A model generated the notes under the pieces. The model saw only the letters and a list, made by a program, of their open reading frames with translations, searched no databases and was not told where the DNA came from. A stretch of DNA of 64,000 nucleotides from Bimastos eiseni (taxonomy: Eukaryota > Annelida > Clitellata > Crassiclitellata > Lumbricidae): positions 3,528,681-3,592,680 of the forward strand of contig OY365818.1 of NCBI GenBank assembly GCA_959347315.1. The letters are read 5' to 3'. Position numbers and translations under genes: made by a program. Shown piece after piece: positions 1-15,734 of this stretch (the first letter of the stretch is position 1; each line of letters starts with the position of its first letter).

Positions 1-123
1 TTTCAACGTCTATCTATTTGTACACAACGTTTTAATGCAGTGGCATTCAGGGGCTCTTTTGTTCAGCCCGACGGGGACGAAAACCTATAACAGTTATATA
101 TTTTATATATTATATATTTTTCC

Positions 124-168
<45 letters not shown>

Positions 169-486
169 TAATAATCACGGCGCAGCAACGGGAAACGTCA
201 TACCTTTACCAATTTTTAATTAAGTTTAAATTAATTAAATTAACTTTAATTTTAATTAAAAGTTAATTTAAATGACCCCTAAAGGTTCCACTACATGATT
301 TAGGGAACAGAAGTAGCTCCAGAGAAAGGCCATTAGCCAGAGAATGATCACAGTGAATATAGGGCTTACATCGGAAATTAATAATTAGATAATTATAAAC
401 GTCTGAGATTAATAATTAGATAATTATATGCAACTAGTTGTTTTAATTTTCATCGCATCAGTGACGCAGAGTCGTCGAACTCTTAC
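1..486. other. 3' intron of GM2A-like gene 1 (non-coding)
   Basis: AT-rich sequence downstream (on the minus strand) of exon 2 of the first GM2A-like gene, so it is the start of intron 2. It holds a (TAA)n microsatellite at about 125-175 and A/T-rich filler around 215-275. Exons 3 and 4, which complete the paralogue at 5917-11658, are not seen here and should lie left of base 1. Confidence 0.6.
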
Positions 487-654
487 GCTGATTGGTGCAA
501 TCAAATCGACGGTCGTCTCCCACGTAAATCCGACCGTTATATTTCCCGGCAGCCTCAGCGGATCTGGTGACAGAGAGAACGACTGGATGTGGGCCTCGTC
601 CGAACCACCGCAGTCAGTCCACGAAAAATGCGATTGCAGGCTTCCAAAAGCCGT
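487..654 (-). CDS. GM2A: GM2A-like gene 1, exon 2
   Basis: The acceptor tag precedes 654 and the donor gtaaga follows 487. It is 56 codons, phase 0-0. It carries the first structural cysteine (SWTDC) and the PDPLRLPGNIT motif. About 80% identical by eye to exon 2 of gene 2. Confidence 0.85.
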
Positions 655-1782
655 CTACAATAACCAATCACGTGATGAAAATGGCTCTAAAGAATCAGGC
701 TTGTTAGGTTATTATCTAAGAATAGGTATTGGGGTTATGATTGTCCACCGTGATCCAATGTAGTTTAAACATTTTTTAGAGCCAGTGTTTGAATGATACT
801 TGTGGTATTATTATGTCGATGCATGAGCACTAATTATTCAAGATTAGATCGTTGCGCAAGTCATATTTCAGAGCAAGTTTAATAAAAGCCAAGACAGAGA
901 AGACAGGGAAACAGTCTATGGAGGAAATTAGTTCATAGAAAGAGTTGTTAGTCAAGACCTGAAGGACATTACGTCACATTGCATGACATTACATAGCATT
1001 ACATTTATAACATTACATAACATTACATAACATTACATAACATTGCATAAACATTATATAACAGTATATACCCTTATTTTACATTACACAACATTACATA
1101 ACATTATATTATATTACACAAAATTGCGGTACCTTGCATTACACTACATTACACTACATACATCACATTACATTACATTATCGTTCATTACATAACATCA
1201 CATTGCATCCCATTCCATTCCATTACATTACATTATACTTCATTACATCACGTTACATTACATTGCATTTCATTACATTACACCTTATTAAATAACATTA
1301 CATAACATCACAGTACATTACATCACATTACATTACATAACTTTGCCGAAGGAATTTTAGCCGAAATACAGCTGCACAGTCTAAACTACAAAATAGTCGC
1401 TCAAAAAAATTAAACTGAAATTATTCTTTGCAATCTTAATCGTGATCACCAAACTTCTAAAGCGCCACTAGAAATTCAAGCGCGGGCCACCAGCTTATTC
1501 ACGAGCGCTGGTTGATTACGATTACAGTTAGAGGGAGGTTGCTGAACAGGTGAATGATTATTGAAGACATCGATCGGATTATGGTCTCGATCAAATGGAA
1601 CAGGAGGGACGACAAGGGAGATAAACTTAACAGTCCTTGGACGAGAGCGATACTGAGAAAGAGACAAAGACTGAGAGGGAGACAGTCAGAGACAGAGACA
1701 GAGAGTCATACAGAGAGATGGAGAGAGAGACAGAGACACAGAGACAGAGAGCCAGATACAAAGGCACAGATAGAGAGAGAGT

Positions 1783-1826
<44 letters not shown>

Positions 1827-2318
1827 GAGACAGACAGACAAACAGGCAGACAGAGAGACAGAGAGAGAGAGAGGGAGACAGAGACATAGATACACGGATA
1901 GAGGCAGCGAGACCGACACAGACAGAGAGACAGAGACACAGACAGAGACGGAGAGCCAGATACAAAGACACATATAGAGACAGATACACGGATAGGGGCT
2001 GGGAGACCGACACAGTAAGAGAGAAACAGGCAGAGAGACAGATACACAGATAGAGACAACGACACAGATAGAGACAGAGAGATAGACACAGACAGAGAGA
2101 CATAGACGGAGAGACAGAGAGCGATATCAACATGTACTCACTTCGTAGACGACGTGATAGTCCTTTGGCTTGCGTGGCTTTGTGATGATTCTGAGCAGTT
2201 CTTCCGCTTCCTCGTCGTCTGCGTCGATGTCCTTCACCACCTCGTACCCGCCGCCCAGGGTCAAGGCCAAGGACCCGGCGATCATCGTCGACAAAAACAG
2301 CAGAAGTAAAGCGTTCAT
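487..2318 (-). CDS. GM2A: GM2 ganglioside activator-like protein, gene 1 (partial, exons 1-2)
   Basis: Lipid-transfer cofactor family (ML/GM2A fold). In mammals GM2A lifts GM2 ganglioside from lysosomal membranes and presents it to beta-hexosaminidase A. Seen here are exon 1 at 2318-2142 (ATG, 59 codons, phase 0 out) and exon 2 at 654-487 (56 codons, phase 0 on both sides). Exon 1 encodes a hydrophobic signal peptide (MNALLLLFLSTMIAGSLAL) and an acidic pro-region ending PKDYHVVYE. Exon 2 reads FSWTDCGG, then SFSLSPDPLRLPGNITVGF, which matches the 'SLTLEPDPIIVPGNVTL' region of human GM2A. The GT donors and AG acceptors sit exactly where those of gene 2 sit. Exons 3 and 4 (six internal cysteines and the C-terminus) are off the left edge. 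There is no stop or frameshift in the visible part. Same strand as gene 2, about 9.3 kb apart, a tandem duplication. Confidence 0.85.
655..1660. other. Intron 1 remainder of GM2A-like gene 1, with a CATTA-type repeat
   Basis: No coding exon is seen. Bases 961-1339 are a degenerate pentanucleotide-type repeat (cattacataa and variants). Around 1455-1515 there is a fragment (agcgccactag, then ccaccagcttattcacgagc) that recurs in reverse at 49470-49500, so it is a dispersed-repeat fragment. Confidence 0.6.
1661..2125. repeat. (GACA/GAGACA)n microsatellite in intron 1 of GM2A-like gene 1
   Basis: Imperfect GACA, GAGA and GAGACA repeats fill the start of intron 1, beginning about 20 bp after the donor. 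The long serine/cysteine/leucine or arginine/glutamate/threonine reading frames across it are repeat artefacts. Confidence 0.9.
2142..2318 (-). CDS. GM2A: GM2A-like gene 1, exon 1
   Basis: Start ATG at 2318-2316; the exon ends GAA at 2142, followed by the donor gtgagt. It encodes the signal peptide plus a pro-region with DDEEAEELLRIITKPRKPKD. The paralogous exon at 11485-11658 has the same length to within one codon and the same splice position. Confidence 0.85.
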
Positions 2319-2370
2319 CTTCTCAAGGCAGATGAGGGCGATTCAATGTCCAAGAGGGCGAGCGAGGTCA

Positions 2371-2380
2371 CCTTTATATT
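2371..2380 (-). promoter_or_regulatory. TATA box of GM2A-like gene 1
   Basis: On the minus strand the sequence reads gtgggtaatataaagg, about 55-60 bp upstream of the ATG. Gene 2 has gtgggcaatatataagc in the equivalent place, so the core promoter is conserved between the paralogues. Confidence 0.6.
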
Positions 2381-2425
2381 ACCCACTCTGGGGTAGTCAT
2401 GTGCTACACTCAGTGGGCTGCCCAA

Positions 2426-2450
2426 TGAGTCATGCCACCCTCGCGTGATC
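2426..2450 (-). promoter_or_regulatory. Conserved upstream module of GM2A-like gene 1 (AP-1-like site plus CGCGTGATC)
   Basis: TGAGTCA lies at 2426-2432 and CGCGTGATC at 2442-2450. The gene 2 promoter carries the same two words at 11877-11883 and 11893-11901, again 16 bp start to start. TGAGTCA is the AP-1/bZIP consensus; the second word is unidentified. Confidence 0.45.
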
Positions 2451-2548
2451 ATAGCAGGGTGAACGAGGTGGTCAAGTGAGTGAGCGACTTGAGTGGTGTA
2501 ATGAGGTCGATGGATGAGTGAGACCAATTGTAAGCCTTATGGTGATGG

Positions 2549-2640
2549 TTGTTGAAGTTTAACGACACTATGTGATAACACAGACCATTAGCGTCGCCCT
2601 CCTCCTTTATCTAGGCTTGGGACTGGCACTGGCCGAGTGC
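2549..2640 (+). repeat. Dispersed repeat family A, copy 1
   Basis: Starts near gaagtttaacgacac and ends near gactggcactggccgagtgc, with cgtcgccctcctcctttat in the middle. The same module recurs at 3579, 6432, 46416, 55362 and 62405 (plus) and at 9735 and 57629 (minus). No coding potential seen. Confidence 0.75.
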
Positions 2641-2850
2641 GACCAGTGGCGGAGTTGTAAGCCTGTAAGGCTTACGCTGTTATCGTCTGTTTTTATTTAA
2701 ACTGTATTAACTGCTATAAGGGTGTCTAAGCTGAGTTGATAGTATAATAACTTATTTTCGTTTGGCCAACAAATAAGATTTTAAGCTGGTGCATAGCGGG
2801 CGTATATTGGGTGAGTTCGATGATCAATACTGTCTTTATTAATTTTTTTA

Positions 2851-3074
2851 TTTCTATTACCATCATTATTGTTTATTATTATTATAATAATTATTATTAT
2901 TATTGTTAATATTGTGAAGTAATAAACCGATATTATTGTTATTGTTATCATTATTATTATGACAACAGCGCTATCAGCAGCAACAGCAACATTGCTATAA
3001 TTATTACTATTGTTGTTGTTATTATTATTATTATTATTACTATTATTATTACTACTATTATTATTATTATTACA

Positions 3075-3109
<35 letters not shown>

Positions 3110-3161
3110 TATTATTATTATTATTATTACCATCACTATTATTATTATTATTATTATTGTA
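2851..3161. repeat. (TTA)n microsatellite
   Basis: Long imperfect TTA/ATT tract with interspersed ACT, ACC and GTT units. Confidence 0.9.
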
Positions 3162-3578
3162 TACATATATGTTTCACTTATAGATGGCCTACATATTATT
3201 ATTAATATTATACATATTAATTTTTTTATTATTCGACCTGAGGGCTCCTTGACTGCTGGGACATTGTTATTGATGTTATTGCTATGTTAGTGTATGGCGA
3301 GTCAGACTACTTGACGAGGGCCACCAATTCAGCAATAGGGCCAATGCGAGCCATCCGCCCCGTCACTAGTGACCAACAGGGTCATCCATGTGATTCACAC
3401 ATGCCTCCTGTCCACAGACGAAGGACGACAGCACAGATCTGACATCTGCAGTCCATTGGAATGGAAACAGACGGTTCGGAGTTCAGGCCATCTTGTAACG
3501 ATAGGTAGGCGTGGGGGTAATGAGGCCAATGTTTGTGCAAGTGGCCTGATGTTGACAAACTTTGCTTTGAATAGGTCG

Positions 3579-3682
3579 GTTGCAGTTTAACGACACTGTG
3601 TGATAGCATAGGACATTACCGTCGCCCTCCTCCTTTATCCAGGCTTGGAACTGGCACTGTCAGAGTGCAAAACGTGGCTGAG
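3579..3682 (+). repeat. Dispersed repeat family A, copy 2
   Basis: Full-length-looking copy: ttgcagtttaacgacactg, then gtcgccctcctcctttatcc, then aactggcactgtcagagtgc. Confidence 0.75.
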
Positions 3683-4518
3683 TTAGCTTTGAAAGGAGAT
3701 TTCATGACTATTTTATAAGTCTAGTGTTATTTATTTTACAGAAGGCCTGCGCTCTAGTGTATATATATACATATATATACATATACATATATATATATAC
3801 ATATATATGTATGTAACGTTGGTGGAAAGCGTTTTACGGGTGTCTATTCGCGTAGTCTTGTCACTTCAGGGAGGGTGGCAAATTCGCGCTTATTTGTCTA
3901 CTCTGTAATCTTCTATTAACTGTCCTATGCTATCAACTTAATGTAGGACTATCGCCCTTCATTTCATTATGCTTTACATTAATATAACTTCGGGCATCTA
4001 GTTTTCAAATGATCCAACCAAGTCCTTATCGGGTTAATCCATATCATATTACCTTCTTCGAACGACTCGTTGACCTGCATCAATGTTGTGTTCGATTTAT
4101 AACTAGATTGCATCTGTCATACAGTATAATTATGACACTGATATGTTGGTGATGATCATTTGAGAAGCATGCAAATGAGGGTTACGTTTGAATCGATAAT
4201 TCGATCAACATGATGATGCTGCTGTTAGCTTATATCTTACGACGCTTTATAAATTTTATGCCATGTTATTTTGTGGTGTGCAATCTTTATGTCATGTTGG
4301 AGAATATGCTGTAACGGGATAATGGAATGGTAAGCCAATATAATATAAAGATGAGCTTCTAAGGCTAAATGTTGACTAACTAAGTACATCGAGTATTCCA
4401 AGATCCTGAATGAAACAGACAGTCTTATCAAACTTATTGTCTAATCGAATAAATCGAAAACGCCAGACAACCCTGTTTAATTTAAACAGTATTCTCTCTC
4501 TAAATATGGTTCACCTTG

Positions 4519-4521
<3 letters not shown>

Positions 4522-4595
<74 letters not shown>
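4522..4595. repeat. (TA)n microsatellite
   Basis: About 37 uninterrupted TA dinucleotides. Confidence 0.95.
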
Positions 4596-4598
<3 letters not shown>

Positions 4599-5533
4599 AT
4601 ATATACAACGAGGCTTACTGAATCTTGAATAATTGGATCACACAAACTTTCAATCTTGAAAAACGTTAATCTTAAATACTTAGATCACACAAACGTTTCT
4701 AAAGTCTCGATTTGTCAACAGTAATTATATAGCGCCATTCATGGCAAACTCAGCGCATGCGCTGAATAACTCATAAGACGACTTTATGTAGAAGTGGGAT
4801 CACGGGATCAAAGGTCAAACGCGCATTAATAATAGTAAGGTTTGTGTTTCTCGGGATAGCGCGGACCTCTTGGGGAGATCAAGAGAACCTTTTGCCGCAT
4901 GAAACGGGTTCGTAGGCCTATTCGCAACCATGAACTACACATTTCGAAAGCTAGTATAGGGCACCATCTTATTCAGGAGCGTTGTAATTGTATCAAAGGA
5001 CACAATACGATTAAATAGTCCAGTACATACAAAAATTAAACGCTGAAAATATGTATTATCGAAACCTCAGTCGATGTATTTGTACAAAATATCACATAAG
5101 AACCTGCACGTTATAAACTCTAGGCCTGTTGTAGAACCAGTCCAAAGTTTAGATAAAGGAGGAGGGTGTATTCGTTGTGACAAAATGTCATTAAACAACA
5201 TCTAACCAATACACGTATTATTACATTTCGTTTTGATGGCAGTCATTCATTCATTACAAAGATTTATTTAGCGCCCTTCATGCATTGTATTGATTAATGT
5301 TGTGGTGTAGGTGTAATCTTGTAATCGGCCTAGCACGAGAGCGTCGTTCTATTGAGTCGCTGTCTGTCCTCAAATTAAGAGTTTCCGTCTCAGACATCCA
5401 TATCATCCGATACATTGCCAATCAGTTTTAGTAGACTTAAGTGGTGGACATTGTTCCAGAAGAGTTGATAATTTATTAACAAGTAATTTTATTTTCCTTT
5501 CGTTTGGTTAGCCGTATAGCCAGCAAGCCAGCA

Positions 5534-5700
5534 GTAAACCCGTCTGTGTGTCTGTATCTCCGTATGTCCGTATGCGTGTCTGCCTGCGTGTGTTTGTTTA
5601 TCTGATTTCATCCAAGTCTGTTTGTCTCTCTGTTTATTGTGTGTCCGTTCGTCCGTGTGAATCCATGTGTCTGTTTGTCTGTGTGCGTCTGTCTTTTTTC

Positions 5701-5771
<71 letters not shown>
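5534..5771. repeat. (TGTC)n microsatellite
   Basis: Degenerate TCTG/TGTC units becoming a pure (TGTC)n tract at 5702-5770. It lies just downstream (minus strand) of the stop codon of GM2A-like gene 2, possibly inside its 3' UTR. Confidence 0.9.
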
Positions 5772-5773
<2 letters not shown>

Positions 5774-5916
5774 GATTATTGCGATAGCGGTTAGAATTGG
5801 CTACAAATCCCGAGTACAGTTTGTTTGCGTGGCTTCGTTCTGTGCCTACGATACCATGGCAACGGTAGGCTTCAGCAACGGAAGCAGGACCCGATACTGA
5901 GGATGATGAGAGGTTG

Positions 5917-11658
<5,742 letters not shown>

Positions 11659-11713
11659 CTTCTCAAAGCAAAGGGAGCCGCCCAATGACGAAAGAAACGA
11701 GGGAGGCCACGCT

Positions 11714-11724
11714 TATATATTGCC
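11714..11724 (-). promoter_or_regulatory. TATA box of GM2A-like gene 2
   Basis: Minus strand reads gtgggcaatatataagcg, about 55-65 bp upstream of the ATG. Same words as in the gene 1 promoter. Confidence 0.6.
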
Positions 11725-11876
11725 CACACAGTCTAGCCGTTGACCTAACATAGAGAAAACTCGTTGTTGTCAGCCTAGGCCTGAAAACCAACAGGCCTAG
11801 CGTCAGCCTCAGTGTAGAGGCATTGGCCTGTTGTCTCCACTGTGACGGAAGGCATAGGCATTATTATGTCGGGCAG

Positions 11877-11901
11877 TGAGTCATATGACGTTCGCGTGAT
11901 C
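11877..11901 (-). promoter_or_regulatory. Conserved upstream module of GM2A-like gene 2 (AP-1-like site plus CGCGTGATC)
   Basis: TGAGTCA at 11877-11883 and CGCGTGATC at 11893-11901 have the same order, orientation and spacing as in gene 1. Here the module sits about 107 bp further from the TATA box, so extra sequence separates the two. Confidence 0.45.
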
Positions 11902-11902
11902 G

Positions 11903-11909
<7 letters not shown>

Positions 11910-11933
<24 letters not shown>

Positions 11934-12321
11934 GGTTTGCGCGTGATCTTACAAATATAATTATAGTTGGCAGATCAATCAATGCTGAGCTAACGCAGCT
12001 TAAAATGTCAAGTAATAATAAGCAGTTGGCGATGTAATGGAGGGAGGGAGGGAGGTGTATCAGGGATAAAAGGAAGTCAGATTGCGATCAGTGGGGGAGG
12101 TAATTTCTGAAAGTGTGATGTTGGCAACGCTCCTGAGAGAAAATTTCGCTAGCTATAGAATGGCACAGAGCGTCGACAGCAAACATATACAGCCTGAAGT
12201 TTTGAGTTTGTCCATGAGCTGGTCTCCCTTACGCACAGCGCACAGAAAGCTCAGTTCATGTCAATACGCTATATGGACCTATGGTTGGCTGCTGTCTAAG
12301 TCTAAGAGCTTGGTTTGATCT

Positions 12322-12380
<59 letters not shown>

Positions 12381-12810
12381 ACAGTTGATCTCTGGTTGAA
12401 TTAAACTTCGCACACGGGGGTGGGTTTGATTGGCGTGACGTCCATTCAAACGGGCAGAGGAGGAGAAATGATCTTTCCCAGTCATTTCATTAAACATGAC
12501 CAGGGTGGCGAACATAATTATAATCCGGTCGTTATGTTATCAATTTCATCTACTGTCACAACTTCGTCACTGTTTGCATTCGTATTGCCTGTGTTGAGTG
12601 TGTTCTAACTTCATTTTCGTCTTAGCTCTGAACAGAAACTTAGCAATTGATCACTGAGGGAGATTTTGATGACGGTGGTAAAACCAACATTGACAGAGGA
12701 AGATAAGGCCAGAAAATAATACTCAAGCAAAAGTTTACGGCTGAACTCAGCAGGTTCCGGGGTTGCTTCGTAGCCTTGGGTGCAGGCCGTTACCCCTGCG
12801 ATGCGGACCG
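11910..12810. other. Intergenic, AT microsatellites
   Basis: (AT)n at 11910-11932 and 12325-12377, otherwise unique-looking DNA. No gene supported. Confidence 0.55.
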
Positions 12811-12817
12811 TCTACGT

Positions 12818-13230
12818 CAGGGCTATTCAATTAGCGGCCCGCGGGCCAAATCTGGCCCGCGAAGGCCTAACAACTGGCCCGCGGACCTATGCCAAAATTT
12901 TAAAATTTTAAGGATTTTTTTTAAAATCTATGTTTTTGAATTATTATTATTATAATTATTATAATTATTTGAATTATATTATATATTTTGCAAATGTATC
13001 ATTTTAAAAAATTTACTGGAGGGTGCTCAGCAGCCCCCCTCCCCAAACCCCTCCCCAAACCCCTCCCCAAACCCCTCCCCAAACCCCTCCCCAAACCCCT
13101 CCCCAAACCCCTCCCCAAACCCCTCCCCAAACCCCTCCCCAAACCCCTCCCCAAACCCCTCCTTGAGCCTCTGGCCCCCCACCAGATTTCTCTAGTTTGG
13201 CCCTTGACTAAATCTAATTGAATAGCCCTG
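12818..13230. mobile_element. hAT-type MITE (413 bp) with 8-bp target-site duplication
   Basis: Terminal inverted repeats are CAGGGCTATTCAATTAG at 12818-12834 and its exact complement at 13214-13230. The 8-bp duplication GTCTACGT flanks it at 12810-12817 and 13231-13238. The interior repeats the 'ggcccgcgggcc' words typical of hAT ends. It has no transposase and contains a 12-bp minisatellite. Confidence 0.92.
13031..13163. repeat. 12-bp minisatellite (ccaaacccctcc)n inside the hAT MITE
   Basis: About 11 near-identical units; the Pro-Lys-Pro-Leu reading frame over it is an artefact. Confidence 0.9.
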
Positions 13231-14301
13231 GTCTACGTGCACGTTTGATAAGGTCTGCTATCTATCGGCCACGGTGTAAAGTATATTTTGCGCCTTGCTA
13301 TGGACTGGACCCTTCAACGTGTTAACAACTCCTTATCAGTTAACGAGCAGTTCCGGGTCAGCGAACCTATTTTACCTGCGCCCCATGAGTGTAAATCTCA
13401 GCAGTGGCTGACAGGGTCTTTGGCGGGCAATGGTGGCAGAAGGCTGAGAAGGATATGTGCCCATTATAAATAAGTAAGCATATACCTTATTGAATCGCTT
13501 GCGGGTACATCATAATAAAATTATGAACAATTATAGAGAGGGGCAAATTTACTGACCTTAATCATAAACTCGACATTTCTACAACGCCGCAAAAGTTAAG
13601 TCGCGGGAACCAGCTTACTCACACCTAGGCGCTTAATCAAAACAAAATCGAAAGGCAAAGGTCAATTAAAATCCAGAGAGTGAAGCAGGCAGACAGTCAG
13701 ACGGATGAGGTGGATGGTGTTTGGAGTTGAAGCAACGACGTGGAAGGGGAAGAGTATGCACGGATATAGTTTTTTCGGCTTTGAGTGTCAGACCTATGAA
13801 GATACGACAGATTCAGATATACAGAGAGAAAAACAGACACGCAGAACGTGAAACATGGGAGTATCTATGACCTTTGTTGGGTTAATACACTGGAGTATCT
13901 ATGACTTTCACTAGGTAAGTAAGGTTAGAGTTCGGTTTCCATAGGGTCAGAGAGATGTTTTCATGATTCAATGAGATAAGAGAAAGAGGAGGAATCAGGA
14001 GGAAACTATGAAAGTTTAGTGGTTCAGTTGGACCTGGTAAACACCTAACACGTAAGAGGCATATAGGTCAACAATATTTTTGCTACAGGTACAATAGACA
14101 AAATGTTAATTGTTTACCCAACTTGGCTTCAGTTTTAGTTTTCCTTCTCCCCGATTAGATTTCGGCAGCCCAATCAAACAACTGAAAATGAAACAAATAA
14201 AAAAAAATGACTTCTAACTCTGTTTTCACGTGAAATCTCGACCGTCCACTGACGTCCATGCGTCATCACTATAAATGAGCTACAGAAGTCATTGCATCAG
14301 T

Positions 14302-14442
14302 CAAAGGCGGCGATCTCGTTTGAGAGGCGTGGGGGATACCCAATGAGAGAGTAAGAAATGTGGGGAGGATGACAAAAGTATAACGTGTCCCCACTCTGTA
14401 AAAGGTGAGGGGGACTTGTACGTCCCCATCGACACCGCCCTG
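14302..14442. mobile_element. Second hAT-like MITE family, copy 1 (141 bp, eroded)
   Basis: Begins caaaggcggcgatctcgttt and ends caccgccctg. Shares gtaagaaatgtggg, 'aacgtgtccc' and a 'gggggacttgtacgtcccc'-like core with the copy at 32775. Flanks tgcatcag / ggtatcag agree at 6 of 8 positions with a one-base offset. Confidence 0.6.
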
Positions 14443-14802
14443 GGTATCAGTCCCCGTCTAGTTTTATCTTAACTATTTTGCTCACTGATAAAACTTCTGT
14501 TCGTAATAAAAATTTGTTTACATCAGATATAGGAGCGACCTGGAGCACAGGCGCCGACACCACAGATCTCGAGGTAACAAGGACATTCGCCACAGTACAC
14601 TCGTCAAGGTTCTGGGCTGGGGGTATACTTTCGCCTCCAGGACTTTTGGGACAATCTACATGTGGCTATTCCCATTAAATACTAAAACGCCCAAGGAGAG
14701 GTTAATTGAGGGCAAAATGGAGGAAAGGGAGGTTGGGAGCGAAAAGAAGGAAAGGGAAGTTGAGGGCAAAATGGAGGAATGCGCTCGAGGTTGCTGTTGT
14801 TG

Positions 14803-14807
14803 TTGTT

Positions 14808-14848
<41 letters not shown>

Positions 14849-14889
14849 TACTACTACTCCACCTACTCCACCAACTACTACTACTACTT

Positions 14890-14923
<34 letters not shown>

Positions 14924-14945
14924 AACTACTACTACTACTACTATT
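14803..14945. repeat. (TTA)n then (ACT)n microsatellite
   Basis: TTA repeats change to CTA/ACT repeats at about 14847. Confidence 0.9.
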
Positions 14946-15675
14946 ACGTTACGCTGACGCTTTATGTATTGGAAGCCGCTTTTGCTACTGGCAGCCGCTT
15001 CCTGACCTGTATTCTTGACCTGGTACGTGGTATACGTATTTACTAATTAGATGCTAAGATTTCACGTATATTGACAATCAAAGTCTATAGGCTATATAAC
15101 GCTCTGGCGCCCCAATGTAGTTAAATCTCCAATGTAACAACTAACACGCCATTGAACAGCCAAAACACAGAATATTTTTAGATTTTTGTTAGACAAAGAA
15201 AAATAATATAGGCTACAGAAAGCCGTCTGGCAGCCAACAGACTGCCTAAGAATAGGAATATGATAGAAGAAGGCCTTCTATACATTTTGCCTCTGCTTTA
15301 ACCAATGTACCTAGGGAATGGGAAACTGGTCAACCGTTGGTAGCAAGGATGTCTACTGCTGGTCACGCCCGCGTGCAATTTATTACTATATGCCCCCAAA
15401 ATCTTCATGACTACTTTCCAACTTCATTTTTTCCACATTTCAAGCTAAAGAAAAGCCAGAATGGTTCCTATTTCTCGTGCACTATCCAAACCTCGAGTAA
15501 TAGTGCTATATAAATACAAGCATCATGCTGCTCATCATTCTGTCTCCGCAGCGAGCAGACACTTTAGTTTCCGTTTGCCGGTTAATAAACATAGCCATCT
15601 TGAAAGTAGATTCGTCGATTTTTTGTGTTTTACCGGCACAGGGATATTGTCTCAAAAGCCAGGAATTTTCTTAGG

Positions 15676-15734
15676 ATGCATATCGAAAACGTCGATAGCT
15701 TTAGGGGATGGCTGATTCAAACCGTTAATCCGAT
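15676..15734 (+). CDS. RBM26/27: RBM26/27 exon 1 (start)
   Basis: Short first coding exon: MHIENVDSFRGWLIQTVNP plus two bases, donor gtaagt. Matches the vertebrate start 'MIIENFEALKSWLSKTLEPIC'-type N-terminus residue for residue. A good acceptor (tctgtctccgcag) ends at 15551, so the exon may start there after a non-coding 5' exon. Confidence 0.85.

Larger units (their letters stand above)
2381..5533. other. Intergenic region between the two GM2A-like genes, repeat filled
   Basis: No gene is seen beyond the repeats listed. It contains the gene 1 promoter, family A copies 1 and 2, TTA repeats at 2851-3161, and TA repeats at 3758-3815 and 4522-4595. The stretch 4600-5500 is unique-looking AT-rich DNA with two short 'tatatagcgcc'-type repeat tails (about 4726 and 5265). 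The 3' UTR of gene 2 probably enters it from the right; possible reverse poly(A) signals (tttatt) lie near 5471 and 5487. Confidence 0.6.
13239..15660. other. Intergenic region upstream of RBM26/27
   Basis: Unique-looking DNA with a fragment at 13545-13640 resembling other dispersed fragments, the MITE at 14302-14442, and a TTA/ACT microsatellite at 14803-14945. Bases 15020-15460 show nothing recognisable. The RBM26/27 promoter must lie near 15300-15650. Confidence 0.5.

Noticed and set aside
1627..2133. Long Ser/Cys/Leu and Arg/Glu/Thr reading frames
   Set aside because: They arise from a stop-free GACA/GAGA microsatellite. Several frames are open at once and the composition is that of the repeat.
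15504..15518. TATA box for RBM26/27 (gtgctatataaatacaag)
   Set aside because: This matches the GCGCTATATAAAT tail of the SINEs scattered through the window, so it cannot be told from a repeat fragment, although the position is plausible.
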